Positions 62,727-64,000 of a DNA stretch of 64,000 bases are shown here, in pieces (positions within the stretch are counted from its first letter, which is position 1; each line of letters opens with the position of its first letter). Position numbers and translations under genes: made by a program. The notes beneath the pieces were generated by a model that worked only from the letters and a program-made list of their open reading frames with translations, made no database searches and was not told the origin of the DNA. Source of the DNA: Virgibacillus halodenitrificans JCM 12304 (GTDB taxonomy: Bacteria; Bacillota; Bacilli; Bacillales; Amphibacillaceae); NCBI RefSeq assembly GCF_001310895.1, contig NZ_BAZS01000001.1:62001-126000 (forward strand), given 5' to 3'.

Positions 62727-63101
62727 TTAAGAGTGTGCAATATGACTTCTTAGTTTACTTTCCTGTTCCACTGCACGTAAAGCCAAAGTCGCAATTACGT
62801 CTTCCTGACGGTTACTATTTTTAGTTAAATTATCCAATTGCTCGCTGTTCTTGGCGATTTGCTTAAAATTTTGCTCAATCAGCTGCGTATTCTGCTTTAC
62901 TTGGTCATATTGTTTATCCATTTTTACATTTAGCTCATCAATTCTATTAGTATTCGTGTCTATCTTATTTTCAAGTCTCTGGCAATCTTGTTTTGTAGCA
63001 AAATTGTCTAAATCCTCTTTCGTAGCAAAATTCTTTAGATCGTCTTTTGTGGCAACAAGCTTCGACATCTCATCAATTTTCGTCATAATTTGTTCTAACA
63101 T
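62727..63101 (-). CDS. Small coiled-coil protein
   Basis: 124 residues, almost entirely predicted coiled coil. Near-repeats ATKDDLKNF, ATKEDLDNF and ATKQDCQRL at 17-43 are followed by long heptads (NKIDTNTNRIDELNVKMDKQ, KNSEQLDNLTKNSNRQED). Similar ATKEDL-repeat proteins are common in Bacilli and phages and have no defined role. No membrane segment. ATG with AAAAGGAATG about 11 bases upstream. Confidence 0.7.
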   Translation of the reverse strand: MLEQIMTKIDEMSKLVATKDDLKNFATKEDLDNFATKQDCQRLENKIDTNTNRIDELNVKMDKQYDQVKQNTQLIEQNFKQIAKNSEQLDNLTKNSNRQEDVIATLALRAVEQESKLRSHIAHS

Positions 63102-63257
63102 CAGATTATCATTCCTTTTGTTATCACCTCCTAATTAAATAAATAGCAGTTCATTCGACATAATAAGCGAATTTTTGCTTACCTTTAATATACAAACTTT
63201 TCATCGGAAGGGCAATCCTCTATTTTATGAAACTGAGAGTTGCCATTTCCATTCCTC

Positions 63258-64000
63258 CTAAACCTTAGGCATGTTTCCTATTTCCCAATTTTCATACCAA
63301 GATGTTATCTGATTATTTACTTCCAGACCCAGATCAGCTAACGCCTTTTTAAGTCGTTTGTATTGATAATGGACCAGCACACCGTAATCAACTTCAGCGT
63401 AAATTTTCATTAATTGAAAAGCCGCTTGCTCCTCTTCCGGATGTCTTTCACAAATTTTCACATACCATTCGATTGCTTTTTCCAGATCATGCTTTTTTTC
63501 ATAACAAGCTGCGATCTGATTAGCTGTTTTGGCCCATAATTGACTTAGTCGAAATCTTTCTTGCTCGGCCCATATATAGTCATTTACTTCCAAATAACTG
63601 CCCGTGTATTCTTCCATGATTTCTTCATATAGTTCAATGGTACTAAGCTCCAACTTTGGAGCTGATTCAAGCTTACTTTCCCAACTTTTTATGTCAATTT
63701 GTGCTTCTTCTATTTGTAATGTGTATCCTGATTGCACATTTTTAATATTGATATGTTTACGGTAATGACGTAAGGCCCGTCGAATATGGTAAATTGCCGT
63801 ATACAATTGGGTATACGCCTTTTCCGGTTCATAATCAGGCCATAGTAATTCAATCAATTCGGCCTTATGTATTGATTTTCCACAATAATGTAATAAATAG
63901 AGAAACAATTCCTGGGCTTTGGCTGTTCTCCAGGAGATAACTTCTTTTTCTTCATTACTATATTGAAAAGACAGTTCTCCACATACAGAGATACTTAGTT
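63258..64000 (-). CDS. Transcriptional regulator with winged-helix and BTAD domains (5' part outside the window)
   Basis: The frame is open to the window edge, so about 247 C-terminal residues are visible. A trans_reg_C-like winged helix (SISVCGELSF, WRTAKAQELFLYLLHYCGK, SIHKAELIELLWPD, AIYHIRRALRHY) is followed by a bacterial transcriptional activator domain with TPR-like helices (WAEQERFRLSQLWAKTANQI, EEEQAAFQLMKIYAEV). This matches the C-terminal half of SARP-like response regulators, which often carry a receiver domain at the N terminus; that part is not seen. The TTG at 63908 is not a real start. Targets unknown. Confidence 0.82.
   Translation of the reverse strand, partial: LSISVCGELSFQYSNEEKEVISWRTAKAQELFLYLLHYCGKSIHKAELIELLWPDYEPEKAYTQLYTAIYHIRRALRHYRKHINIKNVQSGYTLQIEEAQIDIKSWESKLESAPKLELSTIELYEEIMEEYTGSYLEVNDYIWAEQERFRLSQLWAKTANQIAACYEKKHDLEKAIEWYVKICERHPEEEQAAFQLMKIYAEVDYGVLVHYQYKRLKKALADLGLEVNNQITSWYENWEIGNMPKV

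Overview
The window looks like chromosome of a low-GC Gram-positive bacterium in the Bacillaceae, probably near Oceanobacillus or Virgibacillus. This is inferred from gene content and strong AGGAGG-type ribosome binding sites (a guanidine-I riboswitch with paired SMR exporters, a TPP riboswitch with a ThiXYZ-type operon, Vpr-like subtilase, LtaS, TagO, TagD, GtaB, LCP protein, the DUF1659/DUF2922/YvrJ trio). No species call can be made from sequence alone.

Layout. 0-1.6 kb: end of a lactose/cellobiose-type PTS operon, then a guanidine riboswitch and two coupled SMR exporters. 1.6-8.2 kb (minus strand): a small membrane protein, an arylsulfotransferase-like protein and a thiamine-precursor ABC operon, whose TPP riboswitch lies about 0.85 kb upstream behind repeat DNA. 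8.4-21 kb: a TagO paralogue, 6-phosphogluconate dehydrogenase, a very large cell-surface subtilase, an acyltransferase, an amino acid permease and an LtaS-type enzyme. 21-44 kb: a large envelope-polymer locus. It has two nucleotide-sugar dehydrogenases, GtaB, five glycosyltransferases, an ABC-2 exporter whose ATPase has two nucleotide-binding domains in one chain, a TupA-like ATP-grasp protein, four tandem proteins that fuse a CphA-like ATP-grasp to an acylphosphatase-like domain, and a CapA-like protein. 44-59 kb: three proteins built from peptidoglycan-binding repeats (an amidase, a glucosaminidase broken by a frameshift, and an apparent pseudo-glucosaminidase). Among them sits a GntR-controlled permease/symporter/amidohydrolase group. 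59-62 kb: a second TagO, an LCP ligase and TagD. 62-64 kb: small conserved Bacillaceae proteins, a coiled-coil protein and the C-terminal part of a BTAD regulator that runs off the window.

How the genes may work together. GtaB and TuaD make UDP-glucuronate. The glycosyltransferases and the ABC exporter would assemble and export a polymer, and TagO and LCP proteins are the known start and wall-ligation enzymes of such polymers. The TupA-like protein, CapA-like protein and ATP-grasp/acylphosphatase fusions suggest that amino acids are attached, as in the teichuronopeptide (polyglucuronate plus polyglutamate) described in alkaliphilic Bacillus. That product is an inference.

Two things stand out. 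First, the ATP-grasp/acylphosphatase series. Second, five intergenic arrays in which a short GAGACA, GAGAGA or GCGACA word recurs every 20-21 bp, always on the plus strand and always just beyond the 3' end of a gene. I do not recognise these arrays as a named element. Four genes in the 26-51 kb interval carry single-base frameshifts, so read-level checking would be needed before calling them biological.
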